Of a stretch of 64,000 bases of DNA, positions 43,403 to 51,201 are shown in pieces. Source of the stretch: Desmospora activa DSM 45169. Its GTDB lineage: Bacteria; Bacillota; Bacilli; Thermoactinomycetales; DSM-45169. Under the pieces are notes generated by a model. That model made no database searches. It had not been told where the DNA came from and saw only the letters and a list, made by a program, of their open reading frames with translations. The stretch is from assembly GCF_003046315.1 (NCBI RefSeq), contig NZ_PZZP01000002.1:124001-188000 (forward strand), read 5' to 3'. The translations under genes were made by a program, and so were the position numbers. How positions within the stretch are numbered: the stretch's first letter is position 1; the number at the start of each line of letters is the position of its first letter.

Positions 43403-44908
43403 TTACTTCGACTGCTGGTACGCCTCGTTGTATTCCGCTATGATTTTGTTTCCGCCTTCCTTTTTCCAGCGCTCCACTGCTTTATCAAAGCCCACTTGAT
43501 CGATCTCCCCCAAAATATACTGATAAGTTGCGTCTGTAATAATTTCCCGCAATCGCACCCCATGTTCCGCATCGGTATCCGAATCCAGTGGAGCGGTTGG
43601 ATCATGGATGATAAAGTTGTGGTTATCCTTGATCCACTCTTCCGCTTTTACCTTTACATCCAGGGTGTAATGAGCCTCTAACATATCGGTCGTCTCAGGG
43701 CCACCCACAAGCATCCCCGTATAGGGGCGTACCTCGCGGTTGAGTAACGCTCTGTCTTCAACCGGATTAGCCTTTCCCTCCACCCGATGGAAATGGATGC
43801 CTTCCATACCGTATTGCAGCAGATTGGCATGCTCCGGTGCCATCAACTGGTCAAAAAAGGCGAGGATTTTTTTTAGCTCCGCTTCCGTTGTAACGGAGGA
43901 TTTTGGGAAAAGGATAACCGTGCCGTAACCGGGAATCGCCCATATTCCTAAGTCACCCGTGGGACCTTTGATGCGATTTTGTACATCCAACTCAACATCG
44001 GGATTGGTTTTAACCGCATCGTCATACAAAAATGCGACATCCCCCATCGCTCCGATATAGACACCCGCTTTGCCGGAGACGAATCGCTTCATTTGTTCCT
44101 TTTTGCTAGTTACCGGAAAATCTTGATTGATGAAGCCCTCACGATGCAACTTGCGGAAAAATTCCATTGTATCGATATAACTGGGGTGCATAAACTCCGG
44201 CAGTAAGCGTCCGTCGATTTCACCCCAATTGTTGGGGGTGCCAAAGTATGAACTGACGGTTTTAAACGCCCCGTAAACGAGATCATTGCGGTCCGATAAG
44301 CCAAAAGTGTCGTGCACGCCGTTTTGGTCGGGATCGTTTATAGTAAACTGCTTCAACATCTGATACAGATCATCAGTCGTGGTGGGAGCGGATAGGCCCA
44401 GATTATCGGCCCAATCTTTTCGATAGATGATCCCTTGCCGGGATAAGGGTCTTTCCTGATAAAGCCCATAGATTTTTCCGTCCACTGATGTGTTTTGCAG
44501 CACTTCCGGATTTAGATTGCGTAAGTGTTCATACTCATCCAAGTACGGGCCAATCTCCCAAAACTGCCCTCCGCGAATCGCATCTTTTAACAACTCATAG
44601 GTAGCCTGATTTTTCATAAAGACCGCTTCCGGTAATGTATCCGTAGTCATGGCCGTAAATAACTTCTCATTATAGCTGCCGTCGGGAACCCATTGAATGC
44701 GGATGTCGGTGTTGGTGCGTTCTTCCAAGAGCTCTTCGATCCAGGGATCGGGGGTAACCGGCGATTGCTGATTTACCATCATACGAAAAGTAAAAGGGGC
44801 CTTACCTCCCTCCTTTTGTAGGGCAGCTTCCTCCCGCCCACACCCGGATGATACCGATGTCAACGCCAATGAAAACGCTGCCACAATTGCCAACACCCGT
44901 TTGTTCAT
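43403..44908 (-). CDS. Extracellular solute-binding lipoprotein 1 (YtcQ-like)
   Basis: A 501-residue lipoprotein (signal ending SSGC, C23). It belongs to the long SBP family of YtcQ/LplA: IQWVPDGSYNEKL, RPLSRQGIIYRKDWADNLGLSAP and HGVRLREIITDATYQYILGEID. It binds pectin or rhamnogalacturonan oligosaccharides for the downstream permeases. It is paralogous to the two SBPs at 47997 and 49675 but clearly more divergent. First gene of an operon with a promoter block at 44965-45045. Ribosome binding site GAAGGGGG. Confidence 0.9.
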   Translation of the reverse strand: MNKRVLAIVAAFSLALTSVSSGCGREEAALQKEGGKAPFTFRMMVNQQSPVTPDPWIEELLEERTNTDIRIQWVPDGSYNEKLFTAMTTDTLPEAVFMKNQATYELLKDAIRGGQFWEIGPYLDEYEHLRNLNPEVLQNTSVDGKIYGLYQERPLSRQGIIYRKDWADNLGLSAPTTTDDLYQMLKQFTINDPDQNGVHDTFGLSDRNDLVYGAFKTVSSYFGTPNNWGEIDGRLLPEFMHPSYIDTMEFFRKLHREGFINQDFPVTSKKEQMKRFVSGKAGVYIGAMGDVAFLYDDAVKTNPDVELDVQNRIKGPTGDLGIWAIPGYGTVILFPKSSVTTEAELKKILAFFDQLMAPEHANLLQYGMEGIHFHRVEGKANPVEDRALLNREVRPYTGMLVGGPETTDMLEAHYTLDVKVKAEEWIKDNHNFIIHDPTAPLDSDTDAEHGVRLREIITDATYQYILGEIDQVGFDKAVERWKKEGGNKIIAEYNEAYQQSK

Positions 44909-44970
44909 CGGTCGGAAGCCCCCTTCTTGATCGTCGGTTTAGTTTTAGCGTAACGGGCTGATGCCCCGTT

Positions 44971-45045
44971 TGTATATAATCATCGCCCCATATCAGACAG
45001 GAGTGTGCGGTGATAGAGGGTGGTCCAACAAGATGATCATGGTTG
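44971..45045 (-). promoter_or_regulatory. Conserved activator-type promoter, copy A
   Basis: On the minus strand CAACCATGATCAT (45045-45033) lies upstream of ATGATTATATACA (44983-44971), a -10-like region without a good -35. Exactly the same two elements with the same 62-bp offset occur at 53449-53523. The ATGATCAT core is a palindrome and may bind the YesS-like AraC protein. Confidence 0.6.
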
Positions 45046-45093
45046 GAATGATCGAGGATTACTCCAACTCGTTTGGTTCAATTTACGATTGGT

Positions 45094-45792
45094 CTATTCA
45101 GACAGTTGCCTACCACTTATAAAGGAACGGTATGGTTGTCCCAAGTGCTGTAACCCACTTGCCACCAACTCCGCCACCCTATGGGCCCCCGTTTCATTAA
45201 AGTGAGTATCGTCCTGGAGTCCATTGGGATAATTGCGATGTTGTCCCGGTTCCAGCCAGGTAAACAGGTGTTTGCTTTTCTCCGGGCCGAGGGAAATGAA
45301 TAACGCGGCGGTTCTCTGTTCCAAATCCAGCAGCGGAACACCCTCCGATTGTGCCAGCCGAGCCATAGCCCCTGGGTATTTGCCGTGGCAATCTTTTAGC
45401 TCCCCTTCTTCGTCGAAAGTTCTTCGTCGAACTGGTGTCACCAAAAGCGGTAGTGCCCCTTTTTTCCTGGCGGCATCCACATACCCCTGCAAATAGGAAA
45501 CATAGGAGGTATCCGGGTCGGTATAGCGCGCCTCCTCCTGCTTGGCATCGTTGTGCCCAAATTGGATAAGGAGGAGATCCCCCTCCTGCATCCCTTGTTC
45601 CACCGCTGCAAAATGGCCCTCCTCGTGAAAGCTTTTACTACTGCGTCCACACAACGCATGGTTGTGGACCTCAATACCGTCATTGACAAAAGCGGGCAGC
45701 ATCTGTCCCCACCCTGCCATCGGTGCTCGCTCATGCGGATAATCGGACACGGTGGAGTCGCCGATTAGAAAAAGGCGTGCGCTTTTTCCCAT
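45094..45792 (-). CDS. SGNH-family rhamnogalacturonan acetylesterase (CE12-like)
   Basis: A 232-residue cytosolic GDSL/SGNH hydrolase with nucleophile S13 in GDST, G49 (CGRSS), N81 in GHND, and D194/H197 in DDTHFN. RGAE-type enzymes (YesT, YxiM group) remove acetyl groups from rhamnogalacturonan fragments. There is no signal peptide, so it acts on imported oligomers. ATG 45792 is preceded by AAAGGAG; an in-frame GTG three codons earlier overlaps that motif. It follows the PL10 gene by 17 nt. Confidence 0.88.
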   Translation of the reverse strand: MGKSARLFLIGDSTVSDYPHERAPMAGWGQMLPAFVNDGIEVHNHALCGRSSKSFHEEGHFAAVEQGMQEGDLLLIQFGHNDAKQEEARYTDPDTSYVSYLQGYVDAARKKGALPLLVTPVRRRTFDEEGELKDCHGKYPGAMARLAQSEGVPLLDLEQRTAALFISLGPEKSKHLFTWLEPGQHRNYPNGLQDDTHFNETGAHRVAELVASGLQHLGQPYRSFISGRQLSE

Positions 45793-45809
45793 GGATGTCA
45801 CACTCCTTT

Positions 45810-47804
45810 TTACTGTTGGTTTATCAGGCTATCGGCTCGAGTGTAGGCATCCGTTTGAAAACGTTGGCCGTAGCGGTTTGTCGATGTGCTTTTCATCGTT
45901 TGCACAAACACATGCTCTTCAAAGTAGCCCGTTTTTTCGGCGGTTCTCAACAGAGATTGAGGCCATTCTCCCGCCCAACGATAGCCGTTTCTCCGCTCTT
46001 CCTCGATTTCCAGAATATCATGTTTGATCACGCCGTCCCGCCCGGAGAAGATCGGCAAATGGGTTCCAATCTGATAAAAGCGATACCATGTACCGGCTTG
46101 GGGATCATCGACGAAATAGACGTTGTTGGGATCAGCGTGAATATATTTGACTCCTTTAACCTGAGCTTCCTCAAACCACTCCAGTGCGCCATTAGCGGCT
46201 CGTTTCACCTCATCGGATGAATCCGGCAACGCCATCAACAGCTTTACGATTGGTATCGACTCTTTACCGGATATGGACGGATGCTCATATGCACGTCCCT
46301 CCCGCGGCTCATACGTGACCGGATCATGCTGTGCACACCATGCTGTCAAATGGTCGTCCACTTCAATCTGGGAGGCTACGATATAATCAACGCCTTTATC
46401 ATAAGACTTTTGCAGGCGCTCTCGGTATTCGTCGTCAATAATATCGTTGTCAAAGGGGTATTTCTGCTCAACGACATCCTTGATTAAATCCATCGCTTGT
46501 ACCATCGCATCATCGTTAAAAGTGACATAATTGGAATAGCCGACAAAAGAGCCGTTTTCTTCGTTACCCCGTTTCGGATACACTTGGGGGAAACCGCCGC
46601 TGGGATATTGCATCGTCAACAAGAAATCCAATCCTCGCTGTACACTCTGCTTTAATACTTCCTCCTCGGTTTCACGATACACCCCGGCGATAAAGCGGAT
46701 CTCCTTGATGGTGGCGTCATTGTCGATCGATCCCAACTCAACCTCGCCGTTCAGCTGTTTGGATCGTTTTTCCTGTCCATCCCAATAACGCTGATACTCT
46801 TCTTCCATGCTTTTGGTCCACCCACCGTGATCCATCTGCCAGGAGATCAAATAATCCGCTTTTTGTCGATCTTGTGCCAGATTCCCGGGATACTCCTGTT
46901 CCGGTTGTGGCAGCCGGTATTTGCCATTCTCATCCAGCTTTTCTGCTGTTTTTAGCACAATCGCGGTGTTGCCCAACCTATTGACGCCGATCCCTACTTC
47001 CGTGATCGTCAGATCGACAAAGTCGGGGGACAAATTCGCCCATTGACCGGTAGCGGCCATGAAACGTAAATCGTTGAGATCAATTTGATCAAAAGGACTA
47101 TTTAATGAAATGATCAAAGTGTCGGTATCAACCGCATCGACACGCACAACCTTGGCTGATCCTTGGATAGGGCGAATATCGGCCAATTTTTCCAAAATCG
47201 CTTCCATCTCGTTTCGCTTCAGAACATGTTTTGGCCCAAATCCCGGCTTCTCCCCCATATAGCCCGTTTTTTGCGCCTGTTCGATATAGGAACGGCTCCA
47301 ATCCGGCACTTCCGATCGATCAGCGGAAACACGTTCCGAATCCTTTGCCGACGACCCTTGCAGCAGACGACCAAGGATCACCGCTGCTTCCCAGCGGGTT
47401 ATCGGCTCTTCCGCTCGGATCGTCCCATCTCGATATCCGGATACATAACCCGCTTTTTGGGCCGTCTCCAGCACGGAGATATACCAAGTATCCTTCGCGA
47501 CTTCCCATTGATCTTCCGCAACTTTTAGATTTTTGTATCGGTCTTCTTCCTCTAAGCCAAACCAATGGTTGACCAAAGCAAAAAATTCGACTCGGGTCAT
47601 GGTCCGATTTGGTTTCAGGTCCTTTATTTCCATGATTAAACCGGCATCGCGCCATCGTTTGAGGGGCTCTTCCGACAACCGTTTCCCCATATCCATTTCT
47701 GCGATGTCCGTGGCCTTAGCCTGCCCATATCCCGGTGGAACAACCAATATCATAGCGATGACCAGCAACAGACTAAGTCCCTTGACCATTCTGTCTCGTT
47801 TCAT
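45810..47804 (-). CDS. Surface-anchored pectate lyase, SLH domains + PL10
   Basis: A signal peptide (about 1-32) leads into S-layer-homology-type repeats (about 35-215; ITRWEAAVILGRLL and similar segments with conserved W/R-E-A). A linker domain (220-310) and a PL10 pectate-lyase catalytic domain (about 320-640) follow. The latter has ISWQMDHGGWTKS, YVTFNDDAM, and SQIEVDDHLTAWCAQHDPVTYEP. It would degrade polygalacturonate at the cell surface, tethered through secondary cell-wall polymer. No strong ribosome binding site precedes the first ATG; a second ATG is five codons on. Length 664. Confidence 0.88.
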   Translation of the reverse strand: MKRDRMVKGLSLLLVIAMILVVPPGYGQAKATDIAEMDMGKRLSEEPLKRWRDAGLIMEIKDLKPNRTMTRVEFFALVNHWFGLEEEDRYKNLKVAEDQWEVAKDTWYISVLETAQKAGYVSGYRDGTIRAEEPITRWEAAVILGRLLQGSSAKDSERVSADRSEVPDWSRSYIEQAQKTGYMGEKPGFGPKHVLKRNEMEAILEKLADIRPIQGSAKVVRVDAVDTDTLIISLNSPFDQIDLNDLRFMAATGQWANLSPDFVDLTITEVGIGVNRLGNTAIVLKTAEKLDENGKYRLPQPEQEYPGNLAQDRQKADYLISWQMDHGGWTKSMEEEYQRYWDGQEKRSKQLNGEVELGSIDNDATIKEIRFIAGVYRETEEEVLKQSVQRGLDFLLTMQYPSGGFPQVYPKRGNEENGSFVGYSNYVTFNDDAMVQAMDLIKDVVEQKYPFDNDIIDDEYRERLQKSYDKGVDYIVASQIEVDDHLTAWCAQHDPVTYEPREGRAYEHPSISGKESIPIVKLLMALPDSSDEVKRAANGALEWFEEAQVKGVKYIHADPNNVYFVDDPQAGTWYRFYQIGTHLPIFSGRDGVIKHDILEIEEERRNGYRWAGEWPQSLLRTAEKTGYFEEHVFVQTMKSTSTNRYGQRFQTDAYTRADSLINQQ

Positions 47805-47943
47805 GAAAATTGCCGACAGGAGAGTTGTCGATCATTGTTAAAGAAATGTTTGCGTTGCTCCATATCCCCTTGTCGAAATGGCTTCAAGCAACGACTTTTT
47901 CTCCTGTCGTCCCTCCTTTCGATTTTGATTTCTATGGAAAGGA

Positions 47944-47986
47944 CTTCGGTGAAGGAAGTGTCCAAGGGAGTTACCCTTCACCGAAG
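47944..47986. other. Stem-loop downstream of SBP 2
   Basis: CTTCGGTGAAGG / CCTTCACCGAAG, a perfect 12-bp stem with a 19-nt loop, sits 11 bases past the SBP 2 stop. No T tract follows on the minus strand. It probably stabilises the SBP mRNA 3' end while allowing read-through to PL10. A related stem-loop follows SBP 3. Confidence 0.6.
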
Positions 47987-47996
47987 TCTTGCTATT

Positions 47997-49487
47997 CTAC
48001 TTGCTCTGTTTTTTAAACGCCTCGTTGTACTCCTTGATGATTTGGTCGCCGCCATCTTTCTTCCAATTTTCCACCACTTTGTTAAAGCCTTTTTCATCGA
48101 TCTTGCCCACCATAAACTGGTAGGTCGCATCGTCGATCATCTCTTGCAGACGCGTTCCCTTTTTCAATTGCGTGTCGGAGTGGAGGGGAGCAGCTGGGTC
48201 ATTGATCAAAATTTCATTGTTGTCTTTTACCAGCTCCTCCGCTTTTGCTTTCACTTCTAATTCAAAGTACGGCTCAAGCATATCGATTGTCTCGGGACCT
48301 CCGACAACAAGCGCATTGTACGCTTTCACTTCACGATCGAATTTGCCCTGGTCATCCGTCATTTCGGCTTGGTCGTCCACCAGCTCATAATGCTCACCCT
48401 CAACACCATACTGCATCAGGTTAGCCAGCTCTGGGCTCATCAATTTATCATAGAAAGCTAACACTCGTTTCAAGTCTTCTTCGGTTTTGATGGAGGATTT
48501 GGGGAACACAACAATTCTACTGTATCCGGGAATGGACCAGATGCCCAACCCTTCCGGACCTTCGATTCGGTTTTGCACATCCAATTCGATATCGGGGTTA
48601 ATCTTTACCGCATCGGTATGCAACGAGAGAACATCACCCATCGCACCGATATACATCCCTGCTTTTCCGGTGACAAATTGGTTGATCTGGTCTGTTTTAC
48701 TGGTTACCGGAAAATCTTGATTGATCAAACCTTCCTTGTGCAATTGACGAATAAACTTCATTGTATCCATATAGCTGGGGTGCATAAATTCAGGCTGCAA
48801 TTGCCCGTCGACCTCACCCCAGTTGTTAGGCGTGCCAAAGTAGGAACCGACGGTTTTAAACGCACCATAGATCAAATCGTTGCGATCGGTTAGTCCAATG
48901 GTGTCGTTTTTGCCGTTTTGATCGGGGTCATCATTTGTAAACGCTTTCGCCATCTCGTATAAATCATCGATTGTTTCTGGTGCAGACAATCCCAGATTAT
49001 CAGCCCAATCTTTACGGTAGATGATGCCTTGGCGGGAAAGGGGCCTTTCTTGATAGATTCCATAAAACTTCCCATCTACCGCCGTATTTTTTAACACCTC
49101 TGAATCCAAATTGCTCAAATGCTCATACTCTTCTAGGTAAGGTCCAACCTCCCAAAATTGACCGCTACTCACAGCATCTCGAAACTGGGATGAGACACCC
49201 ATATTCCTCATATAAACGGCTTGAGGTAATGTCCCTGTCGCAAAGGTGGTACTCACCTTTTCATCAAAACTTCCATCCGGCACCCACTGGATCTTAATCT
49301 TTTCCCCTGTTGCTTCTTCCAGCATCTCTTCAATTTTGGGATCGGGAATCTCCGGCGTGTGCAAAGAAGTCATAATGGTGATCTCATCTGATGAGGCGGC
49401 ATCCTGCTGTCCACATCCGGCCAATGTACCTCCGAGCAAGGCAAACGTCGATAAAATGGCGAGCGTTTTTTTTCTACTTTTGCCCAT
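47997..49487 (-). CDS. Extracellular solute-binding lipoprotein 2 (YtcQ-like paralogue)
   Basis: A 496-residue lipoprotein (LAGC, C25) nearly identical in sequence to SBP 3, sharing long identical stretches including FTNDDPDQNGKNDTIGLTDR and the downstream 100 residues. Its neighbours are other pectin genes; it probably binds pectin oligosaccharides and feeds the shared permeases encoded at 41519-43375. GGGAGG lies at good distance before the ATG. Differences from SBP 3 concentrate in the N-terminal third and the C-terminal binding surface. Confidence 0.9.
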   Translation of the reverse strand: MGKSRKKTLAILSTFALLGGTLAGCGQQDAASSDEITIMTSLHTPEIPDPKIEEMLEEATGEKIKIQWVPDGSFDEKVSTTFATGTLPQAVYMRNMGVSSQFRDAVSSGQFWEVGPYLEEYEHLSNLDSEVLKNTAVDGKFYGIYQERPLSRQGIIYRKDWADNLGLSAPETIDDLYEMAKAFTNDDPDQNGKNDTIGLTDRNDLIYGAFKTVGSYFGTPNNWGEVDGQLQPEFMHPSYMDTMKFIRQLHKEGLINQDFPVTSKTDQINQFVTGKAGMYIGAMGDVLSLHTDAVKINPDIELDVQNRIEGPEGLGIWSIPGYSRIVVFPKSSIKTEEDLKRVLAFYDKLMSPELANLMQYGVEGEHYELVDDQAEMTDDQGKFDREVKAYNALVVGGPETIDMLEPYFELEVKAKAEELVKDNNEILINDPAAPLHSDTQLKKGTRLQEMIDDATYQFMVGKIDEKGFNKVVENWKKDGGDQIIKEYNEAFKKQSK

Positions 49488-49535
49488 GTGAAAAACCTCC
49501 CTTTTATCCCATCTAATTTAAACCCTGTTTCTAGC

Positions 49536-49570
49536 GCCCCATCAATAATGGTTGTTCGGGTGGTCGGGTA
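49536..49570. repeat. 36-bp palindromic repeat, copy 2
   Basis: GCCCCATCAATAATGGTTGT and the following GG-rich arm match the repeat at 2373-2408 with about six differences. It is in the leader of SBP 2. Confidence 0.55.
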
Positions 49571-49620
49571 CAGATTTCTGTCTTCGATACCGGATAGGGT
49601 CAGTTGTCGCGGAAAAAGCT

Positions 49621-49662
49621 TTCGGTGAGGGTAACTGTCCAAGGGGACATACCCTTCACCGA
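49621..49662. other. Stem-loop downstream of SBP 3
   Basis: TCGGTGAGGGTA / TACCCTTCACCGA with one bulged base, directly past the SBP 3 stop. It corresponds to the hairpin behind SBP 2 and is part of the duplicated unit. Confidence 0.6.
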
Positions 49663-49674
49663 TGTGTTGCTATG

Positions 49675-51165
49675 CTACTTGCTCTGTTTTTTGAACGCTT
49701 CGTTGTACTCCTTGATGATTTGGTCGCCACCATCTTTCCTCCAGTTTTCCACGACCTTGTTAAAACCTTTTTCATCGAGTTTGCCCACCATAAACTGGTA
49801 GGTCGCATCGTCGATCATCTCTTGCAGGCGTGTTCCCTTTTTCAGTTCCGTCTCGGAATGAAGCGGAGCGGTCGGGTCTTTGATCAAAAATTCGTTGTTG
49901 TCTTTTACCAACTCCTCCGCCTTCGCTTTCACTTCCAATTTGTAATAGGGTTCAAGCATATCAATGGTGCTGGGCCCTCCAACAACAAGCGCATTGTACG
50001 CTTTTACTTCACGATCAATTTTGGACTGGTCATCTGTCATTTCGGCTTGGCCTTCCACCAGCTCATGATGCTCACCCTCAACACCATACTGCATCAGGTT
50101 GGCCAGTTCCGGGCTCATCAACTGATCATAGAAAGCTAACACCCGCTTTAGCTCTTCTTCGGTTTTAATGGAGGATTTGGGGAACATCACCACACTACCG
50201 TATCCGGGGATGGCCCAAATGCCCAATCCTTCCGGACCTTCTATCCGATTTTGTACCTCTAATTCGATATCGGGATTGATTTTAACCGCATCATTATACA
50301 ACGAGATGACATCACCCATGGCCCCGATATACATCCCTGCTTTTCCGGTGACAAATTGATTGATTTGGTCTGTTTTACTGGTTACCGGAAAATCTTGATT
50401 GATCAAACCTTCCTTGTGCAACTGACGAATAAACTTCATTGTATCCATATAGCTGGGGTGCATAAATTCAGGCTGCAATTGCCCGTCGACCTCACCCCAG
50501 TTGTTAGGCGTGCCAAAGTAGGAACCGACGGTTTTAAAGGCACCATAGATCAAATCGTTGCGATCGGTTAGTCCAATGGTGTCGTTTTTGCCGTTTTGAT
50601 CGGGATCATCGTTTGTAAACGCTTTCATCATCTTGTATAAATCATCAGTCGTTTCCGGTGCAGATAATCCCAGATTATCAGCCCAATCTTTGCGATAGAT
50701 GATGCCTTGGCGGGAAAGGGGCCTTTCCTGATACAGACCGTAAATCTTCCCATCCACAGCTGTATTCTGTAACACTTCCGGATCCAGTTTATTTAAGTGC
50801 TCATACTCATCTAGATAAGGGCCGATCTCCCAAAATTGACCGTTGCTCACAGCATCCCGGAATTGGGATAAGACGCCGAGATTCCCCATATAGACGGCTT
50901 GTGGAAACGTCCCAGTTGCAAATGTGGTGCTTAACTTTTCGTCATAACTTCCATCCGGGACCCACTGGATCTTAATTTTTTCCCCTGTCGCTTCTTCCAG
51001 CATCTCTTCAATTTTGGGATCGGGGACTTCCGGTGTGTGTAACGCCGCCATGATGGTGATCTCTTCTGATGAGGAGGCATCCTGCTGTCCGCATCCGATC
51101 AATGTACCTCCGAGCAAGGCAAACGTCGATAAAATGGTGAGCGCTTTTTTTCCGTTTTTGCCCAT
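49675..51165 (-). CDS. Extracellular solute-binding lipoprotein 3 (YtcQ-like paralogue)
   Basis: A 496-residue SBP of the YtcQ family (lipobox IGC, C25), tandem duplicate of SBP 2. It is the second gene after the PL1-CE8 gene, whose stop is 37 nt upstream, so it is co-transcribed with a pectinase. AAAGGAGG lies 6 nt before the ATG. The many nearly identical stretches with SBP 2 suggest recent duplication or gene conversion. Confidence 0.9.
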   Translation of the reverse strand: MGKNGKKALTILSTFALLGGTLIGCGQQDASSSEEITIMAALHTPEVPDPKIEEMLEEATGEKIKIQWVPDGSYDEKLSTTFATGTFPQAVYMGNLGVLSQFRDAVSNGQFWEIGPYLDEYEHLNKLDPEVLQNTAVDGKIYGLYQERPLSRQGIIYRKDWADNLGLSAPETTDDLYKMMKAFTNDDPDQNGKNDTIGLTDRNDLIYGAFKTVGSYFGTPNNWGEVDGQLQPEFMHPSYMDTMKFIRQLHKEGLINQDFPVTSKTDQINQFVTGKAGMYIGAMGDVISLYNDAVKINPDIELEVQNRIEGPEGLGIWAIPGYGSVVMFPKSSIKTEEELKRVLAFYDQLMSPELANLMQYGVEGEHHELVEGQAEMTDDQSKIDREVKAYNALVVGGPSTIDMLEPYYKLEVKAKAEELVKDNNEFLIKDPTAPLHSETELKKGTRLQEMIDDATYQFMVGKLDEKGFNKVVENWRKDGGDQIIKEYNEAFKKQSK

Positions 51166-51201
51166 GTGTCATACCTCCTTTGATACCCTCTACTTTAAAC
51201 C

